A program made the translations under genes and the position numbers. DNA of 64,000 nucleotides from Brevirhabdus pacifica. Lineage in GTDB: Bacteria > Pseudomonadota > Alphaproteobacteria > Rhodobacterales > Rhodobacteraceae. The notes under the pieces were generated by a model, which was not told the origin of the DNA, did not search any database, and saw only the letters and a list, made by a program, of their open reading frames with translations. The DNA is taken from assembly GCF_002797755.1 (NCBI RefSeq), contig NZ_PGFI01000011.1, positions 1,240,001 through 1,304,000 on the forward strand. The letters are read 5' to 3'. Below, in pieces: positions 1 to 11,700 of the stretch. Position 1 is the first letter of the stretch. Every line of letters begins with the position of its first letter.

Positions 1-1334
1 CGACCTTGGCCGGCTGTGGCGAGCGTGAAGTCCTGCTGACCGGCGAGCGGTTCGACGTGACCAGCCCGCTGGAGGCGTCGATCGGAACCGAATCCGTGCA
101 CGGGCAGGGCGGTGTCGACCGTCCCGAGCCGGGAACAGACCAGCGTGGCGCCGCCACGAACAAGGCCGTGCCCATCGCATTGCCGGCCCAGCAGAATATC
201 GCCGCCTGGACCCATCAGAACGGCTCGGTTCGTCACCGGGTGCAGCATCCGGCCCTTTCGACCGCGCCCCGGCTCGTCTGGTCCGGCAAGGTCGGCGAAG
301 GCAACGACCGCCGCCATCGCATCACCGCCGATCCCATCGTCGCCGACGGCCGCGTCATCGCGATGGATTCGCGGGCGCGTGTTACGGCGCATTCGACCTC
401 GGGTGCTGCCCTTTGGTCGGTGGACATGACCCCGCCCAGCGACAGCGCCGACGACGCCTCTGGCGGCGGTCTGGCCTATGCCGACGGGCGCGTCTTCGCG
501 ACCACCGCCTTCGGCGCATTGGTGGCCCTGGACGCGCGTACTGGCGGCGAGATCTGGCGCCAGCGCATCGGCGCGGCCGTTACCGGCACGCCCACGGTCG
601 AGGGCGGTGTCGTCTACGTCGTCTCGCGCGACGGGGTGGCCTGGGCGATCGAGGCTTCGAACGGGCGCGTGCGCTGGCAGCTTCCCAGCGTCGAGGCCGC
701 GCTGGTCCGCGTCGGCGGCGCGGGTCCCGCGATCAACGGCGATACGGTGATCTTTCCCTTCGGCACCGGCGAAATGGTGGCGACCCTGAAAAAAGGCGGC
801 CTGCGCCTGTGGTCGGCCCGGGTAGCCGGGTTCCGCAAGGGCCGGGCCTATGCCGCGGTTGCCGATATTTCGGCCGATCCGGTCGTGGATGGCGGCGTGG
901 TCTACGCCGGCAACCCCTCGGGCCGGGTCGTGGCGCTGGAAGCGGCGGGCGGCAAGACCATCTGGACGGCCAACGAAGGCGCTGTCAGCCCGGTCTGGCC
1001 GGTCGGCAACTCGGTCTTCCTGATCTCGGACCAGTCCGAGCTGGTGCGCCTGGACGCGGCCACCGGCAAGGTGATCTGGGCCACGCCCATGCCCTGGTAC
1101 ACGAAGACGAACCCGCGCCGGCGCCTGGCCCTCTATGCCCATTTCGGCCCCGTGCTGGCCGGCGGACGGCTTTGGGTCGCCTCGGGCGACGGACAGTTGC
1201 GGGCCTTCGATCCGGCCAGCGGGCAGCTTGCGGGCGCCGTGGCGCTGCCCGGCGGGGCGGCCTCGAACCCGGTCGTGGTGAACCGCACCCTCTACGTGGT
1301 CTCGCAGGATGGCCAACTCCTTGCTTTCCGCTGA
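1..1334 (+). CDS. bamB: BamB-like outer-membrane assembly lipoprotein (5' end outside window)
   Basis: The frame is open from base 3 to the stop at 1332-1334. Its first residues read T-L-A-G-C, a lipobox (LAGC, bases 6-17), so the signal peptide begins upstream of the window and the TTG at 6 is not the real start. The mature part, about 440 residues, is built of repeated PQQ-like beta-propeller blades with the usual W (ALWSVD near residue 135, GGEIWRQ near 180, KTIWTA near 318). That is the build of BamB, the periplasmic lipoprotein that binds BamA in the outer-membrane protein assembly complex. der follows 55 bases downstream on the same strand, the order common in Rhodobacteraceae, which supports BamB over another PQQ-repeat lipoprotein. 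Confidence 0.85.
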   Translation, partial: TLAGCGEREVLLTGERFDVTSPLEASIGTESVHGQGGVDRPEPGTDQRGAATNKAVPIALPAQQNIAAWTHQNGSVRHRVQHPALSTAPRLVWSGKVGEGNDRRHRITADPIVADGRVIAMDSRARVTAHSTSGAALWSVDMTPPSDSADDASGGGLAYADGRVFATTAFGALVALDARTGGEIWRQRIGAAVTGTPTVEGGVVYVVSRDGVAWAIEASNGRVRWQLPSVEAALVRVGGAGPAINGDTVIFPFGTGEMVATLKKGGLRLWSARVAGFRKGRAYAAVADISADPVVDGGVVYAGNPSGRVVALEAAGGKTIWTANEGAVSPVWPVGNSVFLISDQSELVRLDAATGKVIWATPMPWYTKTNPRRRLALYAHFGPVLAGGRLWVASGDGQLRAFDPASGQLAGAVALPGGAASNPVVVNRTLYVVSQDGQLLAFR

Positions 1335-1389
1335 GGCCAAGTCCGTGTAAGGGGGCGCATTGTCGCCCGAGCCGGAGTATCAAAAGGCC

Positions 1390-2883
1390 ATGAGTTTCAC
1401 GCTCGCCATCGTGGGGCGCCCCAACGTGGGCAAGTCCACCCTGTTCAACCGCCTCGTGGGGCGGCGCCTTGCGCTGGTCGACGATCAGCCCGGCGTCACC
1501 CGCGACCTGCGCGAGGGCGAGGCCCGGCTTGGCGACCTGCGTTTCACCGTCGTCGACACCGCCGGCCTTGAAGAGGCCACGGACCAGAGCCTTCAGGGCC
1601 GCATGCGCCGGCTGACCGAGCGCGCGGTCGACATGGCCGACATCTGCCTGTTCATGATCGACGCGCGCGTGGGCATTACCCCGACCGACCAGGTCTTCGC
1701 CGAGATCCTGCGCAAGCGGTCGGCCCACGTGATCGTGGCCGCCAACAAAGCCGAGGGGCGGGCCGGCGAGGCCGGGATGCTGGAGGCCTACTCGCTGGGT
1801 CTTGGCGAGCCCCTGCGCCTGTCGGCCGAACATGGCGAGGGGATGGAGGACCTGTTGGCCGTCCTGACCCCGCTGGCCGACGAGTTCGCCCTTAAGGCCC
1901 AGGACAGCGCCCCCGAGACCGACGTGGAACTGGACGAGGAAGGCGCGCTGCCGGGCGAGGAGGATGCCGACGAGGACGGCGTTCTGCCCAGCCCCCGGCC
2001 CAGCCGCGCGAAACCGCTCCAGGTTGCCGTGGTTGGCCGGCCCAATGCCGGCAAATCGACCCTGATCAACGCCATCCTGGGCGAGGACCGCCTGTTGACC
2101 GGACCCGAGGCCGGGATCACCCGCGACGCCATCTCGGTCACGACCGAATGGGACGGCGCCCCGGTGCGCATCTTCGACACCGCCGGCATGCGCAAGCGCG
2201 CCAAGGTGCAGGACAAGCTTGAGAAGCTGTCGGTCTCGGACGGGCTGCGCGCCGTGCGCTTCGCCGAGGTAGTCGTGGTGCTGCTGGACGTGGAGATCCC
2301 CTTCGAGCAGCAAGACCTGCGCATCGCCGACCTGGCCGAGCGCGAGGGCCGCGCCGTGGTGATCGCGGTCAACAAGTGGGATATCGAGACCGACCGCCAA
2401 AACAAGCTCAAGGAGCTGAAGGAAGAGTTCACGCGTCTGCTGCCCCAGCTTCGCGGCGCGCCGCTGATCACCGTCTCGGCCAAGACCGGGCGGGGACTCG
2501 ACCGGTTGCAGGAAGCGATCCTGAAGGCACATGAGGTCTGGAACCGGCGGGTGACAACGGCGACGCTGAACCGCTGGCTGATCGGGATGCTGGAGGCGCA
2601 CCCGCCCCCCGCGCCGGGCGGGCGGCGGATCAAGCTGCGCTACATGACCCAGGCCAAGACCCGGCCGCCGGGTTTCGTGGTCATGTGCTCGCACCCCGAG
2701 AAACTGCCGGAAAGCTATTCGCGGTATCTTGTCAACGGGTTGCGTGACAGCTTTGACATGCCGGGGACGCCGATCCGCCTGACCTTCCGCAGCCAGGCCG
2801 ACAAGAACCCCTACAAGGACCGCAAGAAATCCACACCCTCGCGCCTGCGCAAGCACCTGGGCAAGGGCCGCGCAGACGAGTAG
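1390..2883 (+). CDS. der: GTPase Der (EngA), 50S ribosome assembly
   Basis: This 497-residue protein has two GTPase domains in tandem, the mark of Der, which acts in late assembly of the large ribosomal subunit. The first P-loop is GRPNVGKST (residues 9-17) and the second is GRPNAGKST (about residue 215); G3 motifs DTAGLEE and DTAGMRK and G4 motifs NKAE and NKWD are present. An acidic linker rich in D and E joins the two domains, and the C-terminal part is the KH-like domain with a basic tail. I chose the ATG at 1390 (MSFTLAIVG) because it starts directly on the first beta strand; a TTG at 1360 would add ten residues with no family support. The first-domain G4 reads NKAE rather than the usual NKxD, a small deviation. 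Confidence 0.96.
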   Translation: MSFTLAIVGRPNVGKSTLFNRLVGRRLALVDDQPGVTRDLREGEARLGDLRFTVVDTAGLEEATDQSLQGRMRRLTERAVDMADICLFMIDARVGITPTDQVFAEILRKRSAHVIVAANKAEGRAGEAGMLEAYSLGLGEPLRLSAEHGEGMEDLLAVLTPLADEFALKAQDSAPETDVELDEEGALPGEEDADEDGVLPSPRPSRAKPLQVAVVGRPNAGKSTLINAILGEDRLLTGPEAGITRDAISVTTEWDGAPVRIFDTAGMRKRAKVQDKLEKLSVSDGLRAVRFAEVVVVLLDVEIPFEQQDLRIADLAEREGRAVVIAVNKWDIETDRQNKLKELKEEFTRLLPQLRGAPLITVSAKTGRGLDRLQEAILKAHEVWNRRVTTATLNRWLIGMLEAHPPPAPGGRRIKLRYMTQAKTRPPGFVVMCSHPEKLPESYSRYLVNGLRDSFDMPGTPIRLTFRSQADKNPYKDRKKSTPSRLRKHLGKGRADE

Positions 2884-2938
2884 TGCGCCTTGGGCGGCAG
2901 GTCGGTCATTCAACCCCGCCCCGGCCCTCTGAAAAGGC

Positions 2939-2968
2939 AAAAGGCCCCGCGATCGCGGGGCCTTTTTT
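2939..2968. terminator. Bidirectional intrinsic terminator between der and the EF-hand gene
   Basis: A near-perfect palindrome (AAAAGGCCCCGCG and its complement around GATC) is followed by six T on the plus strand, ending der. On the minus strand the same hairpin is followed by TTTT, so it can also stop transcription arriving from the convergent EF-hand gene. Confidence 0.85.
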
Positions 2969-3013
2969 CGTGACGCTTCGGTGGATGAACCGAGGCGGCG
3001 CCGATCTCAGGCG

Positions 3014-3403
<390 letters not shown>

Positions 3404-3494
3404 CTATTCATTCCTTTTTCGTTCTGGATCCTGCTGCATCCACGTAAAGCTATGGAGTAAATTTGTTAACTTTTAGACTCCGACAACAAAACTT

Positions 3495-3526
3495 GCGGAT
3501 TGCGGTGGAAATCCGCCGCAATCTGC
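3495..3526. promoter_or_regulatory. Imperfect inverted repeat upstream of the EF-hand gene
   Basis: GCGGATTGCGG and CCGCAATCTGC form an 11-base-pair stem (one G-T) about 90 bases upstream of the EF-hand start. It could be an operator or a hairpin in the leader or in the grxD trailer. It has no T-tract, so it is not an intrinsic terminator. No role can be read from the sequence alone. Confidence 0.3.
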
Positions 3527-3589
3527 AAATGGTGTCGGCGGAAATCCCGCGGATTGAGGCCGTGGCATGGCAGGGCCTCTCGAAAGCGA

Positions 3590-3618
3590 AAGGCCCGCCG
3601 GGGATGCCGGCGGGCCTT
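3590..3618 (-). terminator. Terminator after grxD
   Basis: A 12-base-pair GC-rich stem (AAGGCCCGCCGG with its complement, loop of five) lies 27 bases after the grxD stop. Read on the minus strand it is followed by TTTCGCTTTC, a moderate T-rich tail. Confidence 0.65.
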
Positions 3619-3644
3619 GTCGTCGCAAATCGGGAAGAGAGGGC

Positions 3645-4007
3645 TCAGCCGTTGGCTTCGCGGATCTTGTCGGCGGCGTCCTTGTCGAAGGTGACGCCGC
3701 TTTTCTCGAACATCTGGTCCAGCTCACCCGAAAGGGTCATCTCGGTGATGATGTCGCAACCGCCGACGAACTCACCCTTGACGTAGAGCTGGGGGATGGT
3801 CGGCCAGTCGGAGAAATCCTTGATGCCCTGGCGGATGCCGTCATCCTCGAGCACGTTCACGTCGGCATAATCGACGCCCATGTAGTTCAGCACACCCGCC
3901 ACGCGGCTCGAAAAGCCGCATTGCGGCATGGCCTTGGTGCCCTTCATGAAGAGCACCACGTCATTGGCGGTGATGGTCTGCTTGATCCGGGATTCTGCGT
4001 CGCTCAT
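3645..4007 (-). CDS. grxD: Monothiol glutaredoxin Grx4 (CGFS type)
   Basis: This 120-residue protein is a monothiol glutaredoxin that carries and delivers [2Fe-2S] clusters, usually as a complex with a BolA protein. The active site CGFS is seen in [12 protein letters not shown] (about residues 26-37), with the glutathione-binding [17 protein letters not shown] later. The length is typical. bolA lies 84 bases upstream on the same strand, which fits the known Grx4-BolA partnership. SD-like sequence AAAGG lies before the ATG. Confidence 0.95.
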   Translation of the reverse strand: MSDAESRIKQTITANDVVLFMKGTKAMPQCGFSSRVAGVLNYMGVDYADVNVLEDDGIRQGIKDFSDWPTIPQLYVKGEFVGGCDIITEMTLSGELDQMFEKSGVTFDKDAADKIREANG

Positions 4008-4091
4008 GGGGCGGCCTTTCCTGTTTCCGGCCTCGGGGCCGGTGTCATCGGGGGGGCGGGGCAGTGCCGCCGCCCGGTCATTTCCGGGTCC

Positions 4092-4334
4092 CTAGTCGGG
4101 GGCCTTCGTGGTCAGGGCGAGGGCGTGAAGCTCGCCATTGTTTCCGTCCATCTTGCCCTTCAGCGCGGCGTAGACGGCGCGCTGCTGCTGCACGCGGTTC
4201 TGGCCCTTGAAGGAGGCGTCGATCACCTCGGCGGCGTAATGGTTGCCGTCGCCGGCCAGGTCGGTGACGGTGATGCGCGCATCGGGGAAGCTGGCGCGGA
4301 TCAGCGCCTCGATCTCGCGGGCTTGCATGGGCAT
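4092..4334 (-). CDS. bolA: BolA family protein
   Basis: An 80-residue BolA-like protein (MPMQAREIEALI...), with the helix-turn-strand pattern of the family: the DxxGDGNHY segment around residues 25-33 and the QQRAVYAAL helix around 50-57. BolA proteins bind monothiol glutaredoxins through a bridging [2Fe-2S] cluster and take part in iron sensing or cluster trafficking. The start at 4334 fits the family length; an upstream extension to 4541 would add about 70 Arg/Pro-rich residues and would run across a dispersed repeat, so I rejected it. It lies between purL and grxD, all on the minus strand. Confidence 0.9.
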   Translation of the reverse strand: MPMQAREIEALIRASFPDARITVTDLAGDGNHYAAEVIDASFKGQNRVQQQRAVYAALKGKMDGNNGELHALALTTKAPD

Positions 4335-4453
4335 GGGCGTGTCCTTCGTGTCTTGCGTTTCCGATGTAAAGGGCGCGTGGCGCTGCTGCAAGGGGCAGGC
4401 CGGATTTGGCGGGCAGGGGCGGCTGCCCTGAGGGGGCGCGGCGTGGGGGCGTC

Positions 4454-4480
4454 GAGCCGGGATATTTTCACGACAATGAA
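4454..4480 (-). repeat. Dispersed intergenic repeat, copy 1 (degenerate)
   Basis: Read on the minus strand this matches the repeat TTCATTGTCGCGAAAATATC followed by CCCGCCGGAGGC, with a few changes (GTCGTGAAAATATCCCGG). It lies between the purL stop and bolA. The other copies are at 32796, 36591 and 45529. Confidence 0.6.
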
Positions 4481-4552
4481 GCGGGAGGGCGCGCGCGGGG
4501 GCCTTGGGACTTTGGCGGGGCGCCCGGCGGGGGCACCCCATTGGTCAGATCG

Positions 4553-6712
<2,160 letters not shown>

Positions 6713-6925
6713 AGGTAGATTTTCCCGGGTTTTGTCGATCTGGCGTCCTCTTATTGCATCGGGACGGCGGGTGAAAGTGGTCCTGAGCGTCACAGGGGGG
6801 GATTCCGACCCGGTTCGGGACCCTTTGGAGCGCCGTCGCGCGGGGGCGGGCAACGGAAGGGTGCCCGGGGCGGGCCCGGTGGTCTATGATGGCAGTATCC
6901 TTTTTCCGATTCATAGGTGGGTTCG

Positions 6926-7348
6926 ATGCAGCAGCAGATCGCGGTCATTGCGCTGGGGGTCACGTCGCTGTCGGCATCGCGCCCCTTCTACGACGACGGG
7001 TTCGGCTGGAAGGCCGTCTTCGCCAACGATGAAATCATCTTCTACCAGATGAACGGTCTGATGCTGGGCCTTTACCTGCGCGAGGAGATGGAGGCCGACG
7101 TGACCCGCCCGCTGGGAACGGGGACGGGCGCGGTGGCGCTGGCCCATAATGTCCCGCAGCAGGAGGACGTGGCCCCGCTGATCGAGCGGCTGGTGGCCGC
7201 GGGGGGAGAGGTGATGCGCCCGGCCGATCCGTCGCCCTACGGCGGGTTCCGGGGCTACGTGGCCGATCCCGACGGCCACTTGTGGGAGATCGCGTGGAAT
7301 CCCTATTGGACGATCGACGAGGCGGGGCACGTGACCTTCGGGGCTTGA
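6926..7348 (+). CDS. VOC (glyoxalase/bleomycin-resistance fold) family protein
   Basis: A 140-residue protein of the vicinal-oxygen-chelate fold: a beta strand IAVIALGVTSLSASRPFYDDGFG at the N-terminus, then a second module ending in GYVADPDGHLWEIAWNP, the characteristic last-strand motif with the metal-ligand E. Such proteins include glyoxalases, dioxygenases and antibiotic-binding proteins; the substrate cannot be told from sequence. The ATG at 6926 is preceded by AGGTGG at good spacing; a GTG at 6917 lies inside that site. Single-gene unit, convergent with the LysR gene. Confidence 0.8.
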   Translation: MQQQIAVIALGVTSLSASRPFYDDGFGWKAVFANDEIIFYQMNGLMLGLYLREEMEADVTRPLGTGTGAVALAHNVPQQEDVAPLIERLVAAGGEVMRPADPSPYGGFRGYVADPDGHLWEIAWNPYWTIDEAGHVTFGA

Positions 7349-7428
7349 CCGGGGGGCGGGCGATACCGGCAGATCCGGCGCCTTTTCTTCGTCTGAAATG
7401 GAGCCCCAGGGGCGAATTCCGTGCGGGC

Positions 7429-7457
7429 AAAAAAAAAGGCCGAGACAAAGCTCGGCC
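7429..7457 (-). terminator. Strong intrinsic terminator on the minus strand
   Basis: Stem GGCCGAG / CTCGGCC with a six-base loop, followed on the minus strand by nine consecutive T. It ends transcription from the lysR direction or the candidate small RNA. Confidence 0.85.
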
Positions 7458-7512
7458 AAAGTCCAACAGGGAGGTAGAAGGCAGCGCCGTGAGGCGCCTG
7501 TTGCCTTCGAGA
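7429..7512 (-). ncRNA. Candidate small RNA with an anti-Shine-Dalgarno linker
   Basis: Read on the minus strand there is a hairpin (GAAGGC...GCGCC / GGCGC...GCCTTC, 7477-7508), a single-stranded linker containing CCTCCC (7470-7476), then a strong intrinsic terminator (GGCCGAG / CTCGGCC followed by nine T, 7429-7457). Two hairpins around a CCTCC-type linker are the usual form of trans-acting small RNAs that pair with ribosome binding sites; such RNAs are known in Rhodobacter. The lysR stop is 200 bases upstream, so it could be an independent transcript or be cut from the lysR 3' end. I could not identify a convincing promoter. Confidence 0.4.
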
Positions 7513-7710
7513 GGGGATTTAGGGGGGCGTCGGAGGCATCGCAAGAGAATTTGCACTCCGATGTATGCAAAGCCGATATGCGTCATGTGCATAGCTTGCC
7601 GGGTCCGCCTGTCCAGCATTGCCCACGCGATAGGCGAAAACCCTGATCGCCGCCCGTGAAAGAGGCTGTGTGTAAAGGCAGTCAGGGGGTTTTCGCCGTG
7701 ACCTGGTGGG

Positions 7711-8619
7711 TCAGGAGTCGGTCTCCAGTTCGGACATGCGGCGACGGTATGCGATGATCTCCTCCTGCACGAAATCGCGGAAGACATGTACGCGCTTCGA
7801 ATGGCGCAGCTCTTCTGGGTAGGCGAGGAAGACCGGCACCTCCTTGGATTCGATATCGGGCAGCACGCGGACCAGGTCGGGCATGTCCTCGGTGATGTAA
7901 TTGGGCAGGACGCCGATGCCGAGGTTGTTGATCACCGCCTGCAGCACGCCGAAATAGTTGTTCACGTAAAGGAACGAGGTGATGTCGTAGGACATCAGCA
8001 TCTGGACCAGCGTGGCGCTGGCGCCGACCTGGTGGCTGTCGATGTTCTGGCAGATCAGCCGGTGGTTGGCGAGATCCTCGATCGTTTCGGGGGTGCCGTA
8101 TTTCTCAAGATAGGCGGGCGAGGCGTAGAGGCGCATGCGCACCGACATCAGCTTCTTGCGAATCAGGTCGGCCTGGCTGGGCTCCTTCATGCGGATGGCG
8201 ACATCGGCTTCGCGCATGGGCAAGTCGAGCACCCGCTCTTCCAGCATCAGGTCGATCTTGAGGTCGGGATATTTCTCGTAAAGCTTGGTCAGGCGCGGCG
8301 CCAGCCACAGGGATCCGAAGCCGATGGTGGTTGTCACGCGCAGCTCGCCGAAGACCTCCTCCTCGCTGTCGCGGATGCGGGCGGAAGCGGCGTCGAGGCG
8401 CTTGTTCATCGCGGTTGTGGCGTCGAACAGCAGCTCTCCCTGCTCGGTGAGAATCAGTCCCCGGGCGTGGCGATGGAAAAGGGTGGTGTTCAGGCTCTCC
8501 TCCAGGGCACGGATCTGGCGGCTGACGGCCGACTGGCTGAGATGCAGCGTCTCGCCGGCATGGGTGAGGCTGCCGGCATCGGCAACGGCGTGAAATACTC
8601 TGAGCTTGTCCCAGTCCAT
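7711..8619 (-). CDS. LysR-family transcriptional regulator
   Basis: A 302-residue LysR-type regulator. The winged helix-turn-helix is at residues 2-60 (KLRVFHAVADAGSLTHAGET, then LSQSAVSRQIRALE) and the rest is the two-lobed effector-binding domain. It is divergently transcribed from the indolepyruvate ferredoxin oxidoreductase gene with 159 bases between the two starts, the normal arrangement for a LysR protein and its target, so control of that oxidoreductase is likely but is inferred from position. Half-sites GGTCA/TGACC between the genes are candidate binding sites. The effector is unknown; an aromatic keto acid or amino acid is a guess. Confidence 0.92.
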   Translation of the reverse strand: MDWDKLRVFHAVADAGSLTHAGETLHLSQSAVSRQIRALEESLNTTLFHRHARGLILTEQGELLFDATTAMNKRLDAASARIRDSEEEVFGELRVTTTIGFGSLWLAPRLTKLYEKYPDLKIDLMLEERVLDLPMREADVAIRMKEPSQADLIRKKLMSVRMRLYASPAYLEKYGTPETIEDLANHRLICQNIDSHQVGASATLVQMLMSYDITSFLYVNNYFGVLQAVINNLGIGVLPNYITEDMPDLVRVLPDIESKEVPVFLAYPEELRHSKRVHVFRDFVQEEIIAYRRRMSELETDS

Positions 8620-8720
8620 CTTTTGCGATCCTGTCCTGTTCCACCGTGAAGTTTTAACGCTGTTACTGTTACGGGCGCGGTGGCGTCAAACGAAGAAAAA
8701 ATCGAAAATTTGATTTGATA

Positions 8721-8748
8721 GGTCAGAAGTTTTGACCGAAAATGGTCA
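8721..8748. promoter_or_regulatory. Candidate LysR operator (GGTCA-N7-TGACC plus a third half-site)
   Basis: Between the divergent lysR and oxidoreductase starts lie GGTCA (8721-8725), TGACC (8733-8737) and a second GGTCA (8744-8748). The first two form an inverted repeat and the first and third are 23 bases apart. LysR proteins typically bind such dyads between divergent genes. Confidence 0.45.
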
Positions 8749-8778
8749 CAAATGTCGCACCCAGGGGAGGGGAGTTCG

Positions 8779-11700
8779 ATGACCATGCAAGACATCAGCC
8801 TCAGCGATCGCTACGACCTTGAGAAATCGCCCGTTCTGCTGAACGGAACCCAGGCGCTTGTGCGCCTGATGCTGATGCAGAAGGCCCGGGACCGGCAGGC
8901 AGGGCTGAACACCGCCGGGTATGTCACCGGATATCGCGGCTCGCCGCTGGGTGCGGTGGACTTGCAGATGGCGCGTGCGGGCAAGCTGCTTGAGGCCGCC
9001 GACGTGCGCTTCCAGCCCGGATTGAACGAAGACCTGGCCGCGACCGCCCTCTGGGGCAGCCAGCAGGCCGAGTTGCGCGGCGAGGGGCGCTACGACGGCG
9101 TGTTCGGCCTGTGGTACGGCAAGGGGCCGGGAGTGGACCGTTCCGGCGACGTGATGCGCCACGCCAACATGGCCGGCACCTCGCCCAACGGCGGCGTTCT
9201 GATGGCGATGGGCGACGATCACACCGGCGAAAGCTCGACCACGTTGCACCAATCCGAATGGGCGCTGGTCGATGCCTACATGCCGATCATGAACCCCGCC
9301 GGCGTGCAGGAGATCCTGGATTATGGCCTGTTCGGCTATGCGCTGTCGCGCTTCTCGGGGATGTGGGTCGGGCTGAAATGCATGAAGGACACGGTCGAGG
9401 CCACCTCGGTCGTGGATGGCGATCCCTTCCGCCTGCAATTCCGCACGCCCCAGTTCACCATGCCCGAAGGCGGGCTGAACATCCGCCTTGCCGACACGCC
9501 CGTCGCCCAGGAAGCGCGGATCATCGATTACAAGCGTTTCGCGGCCGAGGCTTTCGCCCGCGCCAACCGGATCGACAAGCGGGTTCTGGGCAAGCCCGGC
9601 GCCAAGATCGGCTTTGCCGCGGCCGGCAAGAACTGGCTGGATCTGGTGCATGCGCTGCAACTTCTGGGTATCGGCGAGGCCGAGGCCGAACGGCTGGGCG
9701 TGACCACCTACAAGATCGGCATGACCTGGCCGCTGGACGAGCAAAGCTTCAACGCCTGGGCCGACGGGCTGGACCTGATCGTGGTGGTCGAGGAGAAGCG
9801 CAAGCTGATCGAGGTTCAGGTCAAGGAGGCGATCTTCAACGACCGTCGCGGCCGCCGCGTTTACGGGTGGCGCAACGAGCGGGGCGAGGAGCTGTTTCCG
9901 GCCCGCTTCGCGCTGGACCCGGTGATGATTGCCGAGAAGATCGGCGCCATCCTGATCGAGGAGGGCAGGGCGACCGACCGGATGCGCGGCGCCCTCGCCA
10001 AGCTGGCAGAGGCGCGCAAGGCCGACAACGCCCCCGACGTGGCGGCGCGGCTGCCCTATTTCTGCTCGGGCTGCCCGCACAACAGCTCGACCCGGCTGCC
10101 CGAGGGGGCACGGGCCTACGCCGGGATCGGCTGTCACTACATGGTGCAGTGGATGGACCGCGAGACGGTCGGTTTCACCCAGATGGGCGGCGAGGGCGCG
10201 AATTGGATCGGCGAGGCGCCGTTCTCGACCCGCGAGCACGTTTTCCAGAACCTTGGTGACGGGACCTACAACCACTCGGGCCTGCAGGCGGTGCGGGCGG
10301 CGGTGGCCGCGGGCACGAACATCACCTTCAAGCTGCTCTACAACGACGCCGTTGCGATGACCGGCGGCCAGACCAACGACGGTGGCCTCGACGCCCACCG
10401 CATCATTGCCGAGTTGCGCGCCATGGGCGTCAGCCCCGTGGTCGTGGTCCATGACGAGAAAGAAGGCTTCGACACCTCGCGCCTGCCCTCGGATGTCACC
10501 GCCCGCCCGCGCGACGAGCTGATGACCGTGCAGGAAGAGTTGGGCCAGACCAAGGGCGTCTCGGCCTTGGTCTATGTCCAGACCTGCGCCGCCGAGAAGC
10601 GCCGCCGCCGCAAGCGCGGCACCTTCCCCGATCCCGACACCCGCGTCTTCATCAATCCCGAGGTTTGCGAGGGCTGTGGCGATTGCGGGGTGCAGTCGAA
10701 CTGTGTCTCCATCGTCCCCGAGGAGACCGAGCTTGGCCGCAAGCGGGCCATCGACCAGAACTCGTGCAACAAGGATTACAGCTGTCTCAAGGGGTTCTGC
10801 CCCTCCTTCGTGACGGTCGAGGGAGCCAAGCTGAAGAAATCCGCCACCCGCAAGATCACCCGGCCCCACATGGACGAACCCGCGCTGCCGGCAATCGACG
10901 GCACCTGCAACGTGGTTATCACCGGCATCGGCGGCACCGGGGTCGTCACCGTCGGCGCGGTGCTGGCGATGGCCGCCCATCTAGACGGCAAGGGTGCGGG
11001 CATGATGGAAATGGCGGGTCTGGCCCAGAAGGGCGGTGCCGTGCACATCCACTGCCGCCTTGCGGAGAAGCCCCAGGACATCTCTGCCATCCGCGTCGCC
11101 ATCGGCGAGGCCGACGTGCTGCTGGGCGGCGACCTGGTGGTCAGTGCCGGGTCCAAGACCCTGGGGCTGATGACCAAGGATCGCACGGCAGCGGTGGTCA
11201 ACAGCCACGAGGTGATGACCGGCGATTTCGCCCGCAACCGCGAATTCCGCATTCCTTTCGAGCGGCTTGAGATGACGCTGGGCGCGCGGCTGGGCGACGG
11301 GCTGTCGATGTTCGACGCGACCGTGCTGGCGCGGGCGCTGCTGGGCGACTCGATCTATTCCAACATGCTGCTGCTGGGCGCGGCGTGGCAGCGGGGTCTG
11401 ATCCCGCTCAGCCACGCGGCGATCACCCGGGCGATCACCCTCAACGGCACCGCCGTCGAGGGCAATGTCGAGGCGTTCGAATACGGCCGCTGGTGCGCGG
11501 TCGATCCCCAGGGCGCGGCCGGGTTGGCCGCCGACGCCTCGGGCCAGGCCGGCCCGCATCCCGTGCGCCGAAGCGGGGAGGAGGCGATCGCCTTCCGTGC
11601 CGGCCACCTGCGCGATTACCAATCGGCGCGTCTGGCCCGCCGCTACCGGGCGTTGGTGGCGCGTTTCGACGACCCCGATCTGCGCGATGCAGTGGCGCGG

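Larger units (their letters stand above)
7349..7710. other. 362-base intergenic region between the VOC and lysR genes
   Basis: No convincing coding frame is seen. The region contains the minus-strand hairpin pair and terminator described as a candidate small RNA (7429-7512). The remainder, 7513-7710, shows nothing I can name. Confidence 0.5.

Noticed and set aside
985-2940. A long minus-strand open frame (about 650 codons) opposite der
   Set aside because: It is a GC-skew shadow of der: composition is Gly/His/Arg/Gln-rich with no family motif, while der on the plus strand is complete.
8746-10980. A 744-codon minus-strand frame opposite the indolepyruvate oxidoreductase
   Set aside because: Shadow frame with no recognisable domain; the plus-strand gene is intact with all cofactor motifs. 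The same holds for 16109-18373 opposite ccmF.
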